Shown here piece after piece: positions 46,338 to 54,350 of a stretch of DNA of 64,000 bases. The notes under the pieces were generated by a model. It was not told the DNA's origin. It did no database searches and worked only from the letters and a program-made list of their open reading frames with translations. This stretch comes from Pleomorphomonas diazotrophica. Its GTDB lineage: Bacteria > Pseudomonadota > Alphaproteobacteria > Rhizobiales > Pleomorphomonadaceae. Both the position numbers and the translations under genes were made by a program. The stretch is from NCBI RefSeq assembly GCF_002844595.1, contig NZ_PJNW01000016.1, positions 94,827 to 158,826 on the forward strand, in the 5' to 3' direction. How positions within the stretch are numbered: position 1 is the first letter of the stretch; each line of letters opens with the position of its first letter.

Positions 46338-46600
46338 CGATTGCCGCCACAATTCCGACCCAAGATAGTCTTTTCCCCTAAAGCCCCTTCCGAGCCGGGT
46401 TTTTCGGGCCGGTCGCGGGCGTCTTTTGTTGAGTTGGTATCCCTCGTACGGCATTTCCGAAGCGCGCCGAACCGGCCGCCGGTCCGATTCCCTCTTGCAA
46501 GAAGTCCCGCTCTGGTGAAGATGTGGCCCGTTCCAGCTTGGAGCGAAACCAACATGGCGTGCCGCATGATCTTCGCAATCTATAGGGATCGGACCCCAGC

Positions 46601-47002
46601 ATGATCGGGTTGGTTCTGGTGACACATGGTCGCCTGGCAGACGAATTCCGGTCGGCACTCGAGCATGTGGTCGGTCCTCAGGCCGATTTCGAGACGATCT
46701 GCATCGGCCCCGAAGACGACATGGAACAGCGGCGGAGCGACATCATCGCCTCTGTCGGGCGCGTCAACTCCGGCAAGGGCGTCATCCTGCTCACCGACAT
46801 GTTCGGCGGCACCCCCTCCAATCTCGCCATTTCCGTCATGGATATCGGCGATGTCGAGGTGATCGCCGGAGTCAATCTGCCGATGCTGGTCAAGCTCGCG
46901 ACGGTGCGCAAGGAGCGGCCGTTGGCCGAGACCGTCACCGAGGCCCGCGACGCCGGCCGCAAATACATCTCCGTCGCAAGCCAGGTACTCGCCGGATCAT
47001 GA
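46601..47002 (+). CDS. PTS EIIA component, mannose-family type
   Basis: A 133-residue EIIA. MIGLVLVTHGRLADEF carries the phospho-accepting His9. GVILLTDMFGGTPSNLA and VEVIAGVNLPMLVKLAT are family blocks. No EIIB or EIIC permease is present, so it belongs to a regulatory phosphorelay, fed through HPr by an EI/PtsP encoded elsewhere. A 263-nt gap separates it from hprK. It overlaps the HPr gene by 4 nt. Confidence 0.93.
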   Translation: MIGLVLVTHGRLADEFRSALEHVVGPQADFETICIGPEDDMEQRRSDIIASVGRVNSGKGVILLTDMFGGTPSNLAISVMDIGDVEVIAGVNLPMLVKLATVRKERPLAETVTEARDAGRKYISVASQVLAGS

Positions 47003-47292
47003 CAGACGACCCAGCCGATGGCGCCATTGTCCGCGAGCTGAAAATCCTCAACAAGAAAGGCCTGCACGCCCGGGCCTCGGCGAAGTTCGTCCAGTGTGTC
47101 GACCGTTTCGAGTGCGAGGTCTATGTGCTGAAGGACGGACAAAGCGTATCGGGCACGTCGATCATGGGCCTGATGATGCTGGCCGCCGGCATAGGATCGT
47201 TCATCGAGGTGCGAGCCGCCGGCGCCGACGCCGAGGCTGCCATCGAAGCGATCGCCGCGCTGGTCAACGACCGCTTCGGCGAGGGCGAATAG
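46999..47292 (+). CDS. ptsH: HPr-family phosphocarrier protein
   Basis: A 97-residue HPr. NKKGLHARASAKFVQ has the phospho-His23, and GTSIMGLMMLAAG contains Ser54 at the position targeted by HprK. VSGTSIMGLMML is close to the canonical KSIMGVMSL. It links EIIA with HprK and probably with nitrogen PTS components elsewhere. It starts in an ATGA overlap with the EIIA gene. Confidence 0.94.
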   Translation: MTDDPADGAIVRELKILNKKGLHARASAKFVQCVDRFECEVYVLKDGQSVSGTSIMGLMMLAAGIGSFIEVRAAGADAEAAIEAIAALVNDRFGEGE

Positions 47293-47297
47293 ACCCG

Positions 47298-47810
47298 ATG
47301 GCTGCGCCTCTTCGGGTTGTGCCGGCAACACCGGAGCTGCTGGCGCCCCTTCCCGGCTGGTTCCCAACGCCGGAAGCGCTGGCCCAATGGGGCGGCAGCG
47401 CACTGCGCTTCCCGCTCGATGCGGCCCAGATCGACGCGATGCTCTCGGAGACGGTGACCGAACCGCCGCTTCGGCTGGCCTTTGTCGGCCTCCTCGCGAC
47501 CGAAACCGTCGCCCACGCCCAGATCGTGCTCGACTGGACGGATGGTATCGCCCGGCTCGCGCGCTTCGCCATCGCCCCATCGCACCGCAGCCAGGGGCTG
47601 GCGAGGCCATTTCTCGCCGACGTGTTCGCCCGGCTCGATGAGGTCGGCGATTTTCCCCGGCTGGAACTCAACGTCTACACCTTCAACACGCCGGCCATCG
47701 CACTTTATGAATCCCTCGGCTTCGTGTGCGAGGGCGTCCGCCGTTCATCGGTGAAGGTGGGCAATGCCCGCTGGGACACGGCGATCTACGCCATCATCCG
47801 CGAGAGCTGA
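47298..47810 (+). CDS. GNAT N-acetyltransferase
   Basis: A 170-residue acetyltransferase beginning 5 nt after the HPr stop. LARFAIAPSHRSQGLARPFL is the acetyl-CoA loop, and LELNVYTFNTPAIALYESLGFVCEGVRR is the usual C-terminal block. The target is unknown. Such a gene is not part of the canonical chvIG-hprK-EIIA-HPr set, so the tight spacing may be only operon convenience. Confidence 0.85.
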   Translation: MAAPLRVVPATPELLAPLPGWFPTPEALAQWGGSALRFPLDAAQIDAMLSETVTEPPLRLAFVGLLATETVAHAQIVLDWTDGIARLARFAIAPSHRSQGLARPFLADVFARLDEVGDFPRLELNVYTFNTPAIALYESLGFVCEGVRRSSVKVGNARWDTAIYAIIRES

Positions 47811-47914
47811 CTTAGTGCGCCGTTCGATCTGATTGAATCAGATCGGCGCTCTAAGTTCTTGTTTGTGAGGCATCATCTTATCGATCCTCGTTTCACTCCG
47901 GTCGGATGATGCCT
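47810..47914. repeat. Paired palindromes between convergent GNAT and mutL genes
   Basis: First unit (47810-47856): a perfect CGATCTGATT-G-AATCAGATCG core, flanked by GCGCC/GGCGC and ACTTAG/CTAAGT arms. Second unit (47868-47914): AGGCATCATC / GATGATGCCT with a 27-nt loop. The arrangement recalls abundant short palindromic intergenic elements of Rhizobiales, in which GCAT..ATGC arms enclose a C-rich loop. It could also act as a terminator for both genes. Confidence 0.7.
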
Positions 47915-49785
47915 TAGCGTCTGCCGAACAGCCGCTCGATGTCGCTGAGCTTCAGCTCGACGAAAGTCGGGCGACCGTGGTTGCACTGGCCGGAATTGGG
48001 CGTCTCTTCCATCTCGCGCAGCAGCGCGTCCATCTCCTCCACCCGGAGACGGCGGCCGGCGCGGACCGAGCCGTGACAGGCCATGGTGGCGGCGATGGCG
48101 TCGAGCTTTTCCTTGAGGCGCGTCGCCTGGTCCCACTCGGCGAGATCGTCGGCGATGTCGCGCAAGAGCGCTGCCGTATCGGTACGGCCGAGCAAGGCCG
48201 GGATCTCGCGGATGGCAATGGCACCCGGACCGAAGCTCTCGACGACAAGACCGAGCTCGGCAAGCTCATCGGCGCGCTCGACGAGGCGATCCACATCCTC
48301 TTCGGGCAGGTCGACGATCTCGGGGATCAGCAACATCTGCGTCTCGACGCCCTTGGCGATCTCCCGCTTCAGCCGCTCGTAGACGAGGCGCTCGTGGGCG
48401 GCATGCTGATCGACGATGACGAGGCCGGTCTCGGTCTGGGCGACGATGTAGGTCTCATGGATCTGGGCGCGCGGCGCACCGAGCGGTCGCGACAGGCTCT
48501 CCACGGGAACGTCGCTGAGGCCGGGGCGCGCATCGGCGGACACCGTGCCATCAACGACGGCAAACCGGGCCTGGGGCGCGCCGGCATCGAAGGGTGCTTC
48601 TTCTTCGGCGAAGCCGCGCGCCACGGGCGCCTCAGTGGCAAGCGGCCGGTCGGGGGCGGTTCGCCAGTCGAAGGCAACCGGCCGGCTTTGGTAGTCCGTT
48701 CGCCAGGTTGACGCTGACGCCGGCATCGGTCGGGAGGCGGCAACGGCGAGCACGTCGAGCGTTGCGGCGCCATGGGTCGAGGCCGCACGGTGGCCGGCGT
48801 CGGCATGGGCCCGGCGGAGCGCGCCGACCAGCAGGCCACGCACCAGACCTGGATCGCGGAAGCGGACGTCGGCCTTGGTCGGGTGGACGTTGACGTCGAC
48901 CTCATGCGGGTCGAGGTCAACGAACAGCACTGCGGCCGGAAAGCGGTCGCGGGCCATGACGTCGGCGTAGCCGGCCCGGATGGCCCCGAGCAGCAGCTTG
49001 TCGCGCACCGGTCGGCCATTGACGAACAGATGCTGGCTCTGGGCGTTGGCCTTCTGCAGCGTGCCAAGACCGGCAAGGCCGGTCAGCCGCACGCCTTCGC
49101 GCAGCGCATCGATCTCGATGGAGTTCTCGGCGAAGTCGGCACCCATCACCTGCAACGCCCGCCCCCGGAAGTCGCCTGTCGCGAGCGCCGGATAGTCGAG
49201 CGGCGATCGATCGGAGCCGGACAGGGAAAAGCGGATCTCCGGATGGGCCAACGCCAGGCGCTTGACGACGTCGGTGATCGCGCCGGCCTCGGCGCGCTCG
49301 CTTTTCAGAAACTTGAGGCGGGCCGGCGTCGAGAAGAACAGGTTGCGAACCTCGATGCGGGTGCCCTGGCTAAGGCCCACCGGCACGATGTCCGAGCGGC
49401 TGCCGCCGGATACGGTGATCGCCCAGCCATTGTCCTCGCTGGCGTGGCGGGTCTCGATCCTGAGATCGGCTACCGAGCCGATCGACGGCAGCGCCTCGCC
49501 ACGGAAGCCGAGGGTGCGGATATCGAGAAGATCATCCTCGATCAGCTTGGAGGTGCAGTGCCGCTCGACGGCCAGCGACAGATCGTCCGCCGTCATGCCG
49601 AGACCGTTGTCGGTGACGCGGATCAGGGTCTTGCCGCCGCCGGACGTCACGATCTCGATGCGGTCGGCGCCGGCATCGATGGCATTTTCCACCAGTTCCT
49701 TGACGACGCTCGCCGGCCGCTCCACCACCTCGCCGGCGGCGATGCGGTTGATGGTGACGGGCGAGAGCTGAATGATGACGGACAT
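47914..49785 (-). CDS. mutL: DNA mismatch repair protein MutL
   Basis: A 623-residue GHKL ATPase. [44 protein letters not shown] and [21 protein letters not shown] are the ATPase motifs. A variable linker lies at about 340-425. The C-terminal part has [12 protein letters not shown], the DQHAx2Ex4E endonuclease motif, with ACHGSVRAG and [11 protein letters not shown]. It should therefore nick DNA itself, as in bacteria without MutH. Full length. It is divergent from the sirtuin gene. Confidence 0.96.
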   Translation of the reverse strand: MSVIIQLSPVTINRIAAGEVVERPASVVKELVENAIDAGADRIEIVTSGGGKTLIRVTDNGLGMTADDLSLAVERHCTSKLIEDDLLDIRTLGFRGEALPSIGSVADLRIETRHASEDNGWAITVSGGSRSDIVPVGLSQGTRIEVRNLFFSTPARLKFLKSERAEAGAITDVVKRLALAHPEIRFSLSGSDRSPLDYPALATGDFRGRALQVMGADFAENSIEIDALREGVRLTGLAGLGTLQKANAQSQHLFVNGRPVRDKLLLGAIRAGYADVMARDRFPAAVLFVDLDPHEVDVNVHPTKADVRFRDPGLVRGLLVGALRRAHADAGHRAASTHGAATLDVLAVAASRPMPASASTWRTDYQSRPVAFDWRTAPDRPLATEAPVARGFAEEEAPFDAGAPQARFAVVDGTVSADARPGLSDVPVESLSRPLGAPRAQIHETYIVAQTETGLVIVDQHAAHERLVYERLKREIAKGVETQMLLIPEIVDLPEEDVDRLVERADELAELGLVVESFGPGAIAIREIPALLGRTDTAALLRDIADDLAEWDQATRLKEKLDAIAATMACHGSVRAGRRLRVEEMDALLREMEETPNSGQCNHGRPTFVELKLSDIERLFGRR

Positions 49786-49933
49786 GGAAGCCGGGAATCG
49801 CTAGCATCTGGTGGCGGAAGAGCGACCATAGCCGAAGCGGCCGCATGGCGCGAGACGGAGGCCGGCCACGAAATCGTCAACGCCCCCGCCCGTCCACGGG
49901 TCTATAGTCCGCGGCGGATCACGAGGAGCGACC

Positions 49934-50671
49934 ATGAAGGACATCGAGATTTCGGCGGCGACGTCGGTCGTCGTGCTGACCGGCGCCGGCATATCCCAGG
50001 AGTCGGGCCTCGATACCTTCCGCGACGCCGGCGGCATCTGGGCGCGCTATGACATCGACGACGTGGCAACGCCCGAAGGATTCCGCCGCAACCCGCCGCT
50101 GGTGCACGACTTCTACAACACCCAGCGCCGCGAGGCTGCCGTCGCCCTACCCAACCGGGCGCATGTCGCGCTGGCCGAGCTTGAAAAGGCCTGGCCGGGG
50201 CGGTTTCTTCTGGTGACGCAGAACATCGACGGCCTGCATGAGAAAGCCGGCTCCAAGGCGCTGGTCCACATGCACGGCACGCTCGACGGCTTCCTGTGCG
50301 AGGCTTGCGGCAGGCGCGGCTCCTGGACGGGCGAGATGTCGACCGCCTCGGCCTGCCCGCTTTGCGGCAGGAGCGGCGGACTGCGGCCCGACATCGTCTG
50401 GTTCGGCGAAATGCCCTATTTCATGCCGGAGATCTACCGGGCGCTCGGGGAGGCCGATCTTTTCCTCTCCATCGGCACCTCGGGCACCGTCTACCCGGCC
50501 GCCGATTTCGTGCGCGAGGCCCGGCTGGCGGGCGCGGTCACCGTCGAGCTGAACCTCGAAGCCTCCCGCAAGGGGCGCGGTCTTTTCGATCTGGAGATCG
50601 AGGGCAAGGCCGGCGATTGCGTGCCGGCTTTCGTCAAGGATCTTCTCGAAAGCAGGCTGTCGTTGCCTTGA
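49934..50671 (+). CDS. cobB: NAD-dependent protein deacylase, Sir2 family
   Basis: A 245-residue sirtuin. VVLTGAGISQESGLDTFRDAGGIW, VTQNIDGLHEKAG and VHMHGTLDGF (catalytic His) form the NAD and peptide site. CEACGRRG and CPLCGRSGGLRPDIVWFGE supply the four zinc cysteines. SIGTSGTVYPAADF is also conserved. It removes acyl groups from protein lysines using NAD. It is followed closely by the HAD gene on the same strand. Confidence 0.95.
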   Translation: MKDIEISAATSVVVLTGAGISQESGLDTFRDAGGIWARYDIDDVATPEGFRRNPPLVHDFYNTQRREAAVALPNRAHVALAELEKAWPGRFLLVTQNIDGLHEKAGSKALVHMHGTLDGFLCEACGRRGSWTGEMSTASACPLCGRSGGLRPDIVWFGEMPYFMPEIYRALGEADLFLSIGTSGTVYPAADFVREARLAGAVTVELNLEASRKGRGLFDLEIEGKAGDCVPAFVKDLLESRLSLP

Positions 50672-50703
50672 CCTTGTCATGTCCCGCCCTTATCGGGAAG
50701 GGC

Positions 50704-51570
50704 ATGCAACAGATAGACATGATCGCGGGGCTTTCCTCCCTTGCAGAGGCCTATGACGGCGTCATTTGCGACGTCTGGGGCGTTCTTCACAACGGCATCT
50801 CGCCCTATCCGGCCGCTGCCGAGGCGCTCGCCCGTTTTCGCGCGCTCGGCAAGGCGGTCGTGCTGCTCACCAATGCGCCGCGTCCGGCGAAGGCGGTTGA
50901 AGACCTCCTCAGCCGGCAATATGCCATCGGCCCCGAGAGCTACGACGAGATCGTCACCTCCGGTTCGGTTGCCCGCAAGGCCTTCGAGATCGAGCCGCAC
51001 CGGCGGCTGTTCCATCTCGGACCGCCGCACAATCTCGGCCTGTTCGAGGGGCTTGACGTGGAACTGGTCGGCGAGGACGAAGCCGAGTATGTCGCCCTCA
51101 CCGGTCTCTTCGATGACGAGACCGAGACGGCCGACACCTACCGGCCGATGTTCCAGCGCTTCGTGGAGCGCGGCCTCAAGGTCTACTGCGCCAATCCCGA
51201 CGTGGTGGTCGAGCGCGGCGATCGCCTCGTCTACTGCGCTGGCGCGCTTGCCCAGCTCTATGTCGAACTCGGCGGCGACGCCACCATCATCGGCAAGCCC
51301 TACAAGCCGGTCTACGATGCGGCGCTCGCCGCCATCGACCGGGCGCTCGGCCGGCCGGCGGACCGGCGCCGCGTGCTCGCCATCGGCGACGGGTTGCCGA
51401 CCGACATCAAGGGCGCCTGGGGCCAGGGCATCGACGTGCTGATGGTAACGGCCGGCATTCACGGCCCGGACTTCGGCGACCTGCTCAACCCCGATCCGGT
51501 GCGGCTCGCCAAGCGGCTCGAGGCCGAGGGCTTCGGCATCCGGGCCGCCATTCCGCGTCTCGCCTGGTGA
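50704..51570 (+). CDS. HAD-IIA hydrolase, TIGR01459 type
   Basis: A 288-residue HAD IIA protein (NagD-like). YDGVICDVWGVLHNGISPYP is motif I, VVLLTNAPRPAKAVE is motif II, GKPYKPVYDAAL gives the Lys, and AIGDGLPTDIKGAWGQGID is motif IV. TIGR01459 is an alphaproteobacterial group with unknown substrate. ATG at 50704 begins just before the conserved region. It ends at a strong terminator. Confidence 0.9.
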   Translation: MQQIDMIAGLSSLAEAYDGVICDVWGVLHNGISPYPAAAEALARFRALGKAVVLLTNAPRPAKAVEDLLSRQYAIGPESYDEIVTSGSVARKAFEIEPHRRLFHLGPPHNLGLFEGLDVELVGEDEAEYVALTGLFDDETETADTYRPMFQRFVERGLKVYCANPDVVVERGDRLVYCAGALAQLYVELGGDATIIGKPYKPVYDAALAAIDRALGRPADRRRVLAIGDGLPTDIKGAWGQGIDVLMVTAGIHGPDFGDLLNPDPVRLAKRLEAEGFGIRAAIPRLAW

Positions 51571-51578
51571 GATGATGC

Positions 51579-51606
51579 GAAAAGAGGCCCGACCGGGCCT
51601 CTTTTT
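51579..51606. terminator. Rho-independent terminator, probably bidirectional
   Basis: AAAAGAGGCCC and GGGCCTCTTTTT pair into an 11-bp stem with a GACC-like loop. T-runs lie on both strands, between the convergent HAD and cheZ genes. Confidence 0.92.
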
Positions 51607-51630
51607 CAACTTGAAAGCGTCTGTCGCCGC

Positions 51631-52266
51631 TCAGAAGTAGGCGTCGATGTCGTCCTGGCTGACGCCTTCGCCCTTGAACTGCGGGCCGTGCAGCATCAGC
51701 TCGCGGGCGCGCTTCTCGGCGGCCGTCTCGTCGCCGGCGGCATCGGTGATACGCATGATCTTCAGCTTTTCGACCAGGGTGGTGATGCGCTTGTCGAGGG
51801 CGTTCAAGGTGGACACGACCTTGGAAATGCGCTGCCCGGTGATGTCCTGGAAAGAGCAGGCCTGGAAGATGTCGATGACCTTCTCGCCGACCAGCGCCTG
51901 ATAGGCGTCGTTGTCCGTCGCGTCGGCTGCCATGATCTCCTCCGCTGCCGACATGATGGTGTTGGTGGCCTCCTCGGTCGCCTCGACGATGGCGTCGAGT
52001 TCGCGGCCGGCGGTGGGAATATGCTCGTCGCGCATGTCGCTCAGGCGAAGGAGCGCCAGTTCTTCCTTCATGTTGGCGATCTCTCGCGCCATTTCGCCGA
52101 GTTCGGCGTAGATGGCGAGGTCCATCGTCTTGAAGAAGGACTGGAAGCTTTCGGCCATCAGCTCGGCGAGACGCATGACGTCCTCGAGCGACACATCCTC
52201 CGCCTTGCGGCCGTTGCGAAGGAAGTCGATGATCTTGGCCACGTGCTCTGAAGACATGTCAGACAT
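51631..52266 (-). CDS. cheZ: Chemotaxis phosphatase CheZ
   Basis: A 211-residue helical protein. ACSFQDITGQRISKVVSTL holds the catalytic Gln region of CheZ, and the C-terminus GVSQDDIDAYF is the CheY-binding tail. Long helices with EEATNTIMSAAEEIM fit the four-helix hairpin. It would dephosphorylate CheY-P. It lies 161 nt downstream of a cheY on the same strand. Alphaproteobacteria vary in having CheZ; here the pair looks complete. Confidence 0.88.
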   Translation of the reverse strand: MSDMSSEHVAKIIDFLRNGRKAEDVSLEDVMRLAELMAESFQSFFKTMDLAIYAELGEMAREIANMKEELALLRLSDMRDEHIPTAGRELDAIVEATEEATNTIMSAAEEIMAADATDNDAYQALVGEKVIDIFQACSFQDITGQRISKVVSTLNALDKRITTLVEKLKIMRITDAAGDETAAEKRARELMLHGPQFKGEGVSQDDIDAYF

Positions 52267-52427
52267 CGAGGGGCCTCTTTCTGAGGTGCGCGCCGGCGTC
52301 CGCCCGACAGGGACGGCAGTACGGACGTCTGGATCTCTCGGTAGGTGCTTCGGCGACGCCGCGCCTTTCCGGGTCCGCGGTAAGCGGTGCCACCACCGCT
52401 CCGCGTTGTCCCGGCCCGTTCACGGCA

Positions 52428-52811
52428 TCAATCGCCGAACACGGCTTCGATCTTGCTCTTCAGCGTCGGCGCGTTGAAGGGCTTGACGATGTAGTTGTTC
52501 ACGCCGGCCTTCTTGGCGGCGATGACGTTCTCGGTCTTGGACTCGGCCGTCACCATGATGAACGGCGTCTTCGACAAGGACGAATCCGAACGGACCTGCT
52601 TCAGGAGCTCGTAGCCGGTCATCGGCTCCATGTTCCAGTCGGAGATCACGAGGCCGTAGCGGCGTTCCTTCATCTTGCCGAGGGCTTCGGTGCCATCGGC
52701 CGCCTCATCCACGTCCTCGAAACCGAGCTGCTTCAGGAGGTTCCTGATGATTCGGATCATGGTCTTGTAATCGTCGACCACGAGAACCGGAATCGATGTG
52801 TCAAGTGCCAT
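52428..52811 (-). CDS. cheY: Chemotaxis response regulator CheY
   Basis: A 127-residue single-domain receiver. VVDDYKTMIRIIRNLL gives the acidic pocket (VDDY variant). Asp58 in LVISDWNMEPMTG is the phosphorylation site. TAES and YIVKPF supply the Thr/Ser and Lys. LLKQLGFEDVDEAADG is typical of CheY. Placement directly upstream of cheZ supports CheY over other small receivers. cheA, cheW, cheR and cheB are not in the window. Confidence 0.88.
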   Translation of the reverse strand: MALDTSIPVLVVDDYKTMIRIIRNLLKQLGFEDVDEAADGTEALGKMKERRYGLVISDWNMEPMTGYELLKQVRSDSSLSKTPFIMVTAESKTENVIAAKKAGVNNYIVKPFNAPTLKSKIEAVFGD

Positions 52812-53267
52812 CGTTTACTCCACACTGCCGCGGCGCCACCCGCGCCTCGATGACGAGCTCATATGCACGGGCGGGTGAACGTCCCTGACGGGGCCCGTGC
52901 TTGAAGGAAACCATACGACGGGGACCTGAAAAGTCGGTTAATTCCCGTGCCCCGCGCCTTTTCGGCCATGGTTGTTCAGTGAGACGCTTGATTTACTTTT
53001 CCTTTTTCCTTTGAATCGTTTTTATGGCGCTGTTCGGCGGTTTTTGGTTCGAGTTTATCGTAAATCTGCGGCCGGCTGGTTTACGCTTTGCCAACCATGC
53101 CGAAGATTCCCTTGCCAATGCGGAGTCTCTTAGGAGCCCACATGACTTGGCCATGCTGGCATTTAGCTGCTTGACCTTGCCTGGAGCAGAAGGCACGGTC
53201 ACGCCGCGCCGCCGAGCCCGCCTGGTGCGGACCGCGGCTTCCCCGACGACAGCAGATTCCAGAGACC
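52812..53267. other. 456-nt intergenic region between cheY and ribF
   Basis: No credible gene. The part from 52990 to 53110 is unusually rich in A+T, with pyrimidine-rich runs (TTTTCCTTTTTCCTTT at about 52997). Frames here lack ribosome sites and recognisable motifs. It should contain the promoters for cheY (minus) and ribF (plus). I could not recognise an FMN riboswitch. A small RNA cannot be excluded. Confidence 0.4.
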
Positions 53268-54242
53268 ATGCCCCCGTTCCAGTCCGTCGACCGTCAGTCC
53301 GTTTCTCCATCCCTTCGGGGAGGCGCCGTCGCCATCGGCAACTTCGACGGCGTGCATCGCGGGCATCAGGCCGTGCTGGAGACGGCGCTGGCCGTAGCGC
53401 GGCAACGCGGCATTCCCGCCGTCGGCGTCACCTTCGAGCCGCATCCGCGCGACGTTTTCCGGCCCGAACATCCGGTGTTCCGCCTGACGCCGGCGCCGAT
53501 CAAGGCACGGCTGGTCGAGGCGATGGAGCTCGACGGGCTGGTTTCCATCCCCTTCTCCTCGTCCTTTGCCGCGCAAAGCCCCGAGGAATTCGTGGAAAGG
53601 GTGCTGGTGGAAGAACTTGGCATCCGCCACGTGGTGGTCGGATGGAACTTCCACTTCGGACAGGGACGACATGGCACGCCGCAGAAGCTCATCGAACTCG
53701 GCGACCGCCATGGCTTCTCCGTCGACGTGATCCCGCCTTTCGAGACCGAGGACGGCTATACAGTATCCTCGAGCGCGGTGCGTGACCGCCTCGCCGAAGG
53801 CGTGCCGGCCGAGGCGGCGGGGCTGCTGGGCTGGCACTGGTTCTTCGAGGGCACCGTCGTCGACGGCGACAAGCGCGGGCGCACCATCGGCTTTCCGACC
53901 GCCAACATCCGCCTGCCCAGTCAGGTCCGGCTTTCAGAGGGCGTCTATGCCGTCTTCGCCGAGATCGATGGCGTTCGCAGGGCCGGGGTGGCGAGCTGGG
54001 GCCGGCGGCCGACCTTCGACAACGGCGCGCCGGTGTTCGAGACCTTCGTGTTCGACTTCTCCGGCGATCTCTATGGCAAGACCATCACCATCATGCCGAT
54101 CGCCTATCTTCGGCCGGAGCTGAAGTTCGACGGCGTCGCCCCGTTGATCGAACAGATGAACCGGGATGCCGAGGAGGGCCGGGCGCTGCTGACCACCTTC
54201 GATGGCTTCACCGCGCTCGACCGCGCGCTCTGGCGGGATTGA
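53268..54242 (+). CDS. ribF: Bifunctional riboflavin kinase / FAD synthetase
   Basis: A 324-residue enzyme making FMN and FAD. The N-terminal nucleotidyltransferase has VAIGNFDGVHRGHQAVL, FEPHPRDVF and VVGWNFHFGQGRHG. SSSAVRDRLAEG leads into the kinase half, with RGRTIGFPTANI and the C-terminal LRPELKFDG. Full length. ATG at 53268 follows GCAGATTCCAGAGACC; the ribosome site is modest. Confidence 0.95.
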   Translation: MPPFQSVDRQSVSPSLRGGAVAIGNFDGVHRGHQAVLETALAVARQRGIPAVGVTFEPHPRDVFRPEHPVFRLTPAPIKARLVEAMELDGLVSIPFSSSFAAQSPEEFVERVLVEELGIRHVVVGWNFHFGQGRHGTPQKLIELGDRHGFSVDVIPPFETEDGYTVSSSAVRDRLAEGVPAEAAGLLGWHWFFEGTVVDGDKRGRTIGFPTANIRLPSQVRLSEGVYAVFAEIDGVRRAGVASWGRRPTFDNGAPVFETFVFDFSGDLYGKTITIMPIAYLRPELKFDGVAPLIEQMNRDAEEGRALLTTFDGFTALDRALWRD

Positions 54243-54257
54243 CGACCCCTAGTCGTT

Positions 54258-54286
54258 TTGACAGTAGTCACTTTACTATTTGTGAT
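54258..54286 (+). promoter_or_regulatory. Candidate promoter for the second chemoreceptor gene
   Basis: TTGACA (54258-54263) and TGTGAT (54281-54286) are spaced 17 nt apart in an AT-rich gap. A start near 54293 leaves a leader of about 58 nt before the ATG at 54351. Confidence 0.5.
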
Positions 54287-54350
54287 TTTAAAGGTCATTT
54301 TTAATAAATCAACGCCAACCTGTTCGCAGCTCAAGCCGTGAGTCACGAAC

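Noticed and set aside
52993-53310. 105-codon minus-strand frame overlapping the start of ribF.
   Set aside because: Basic, featureless, overlaps the ribF start in antisense and has no ribosome site.
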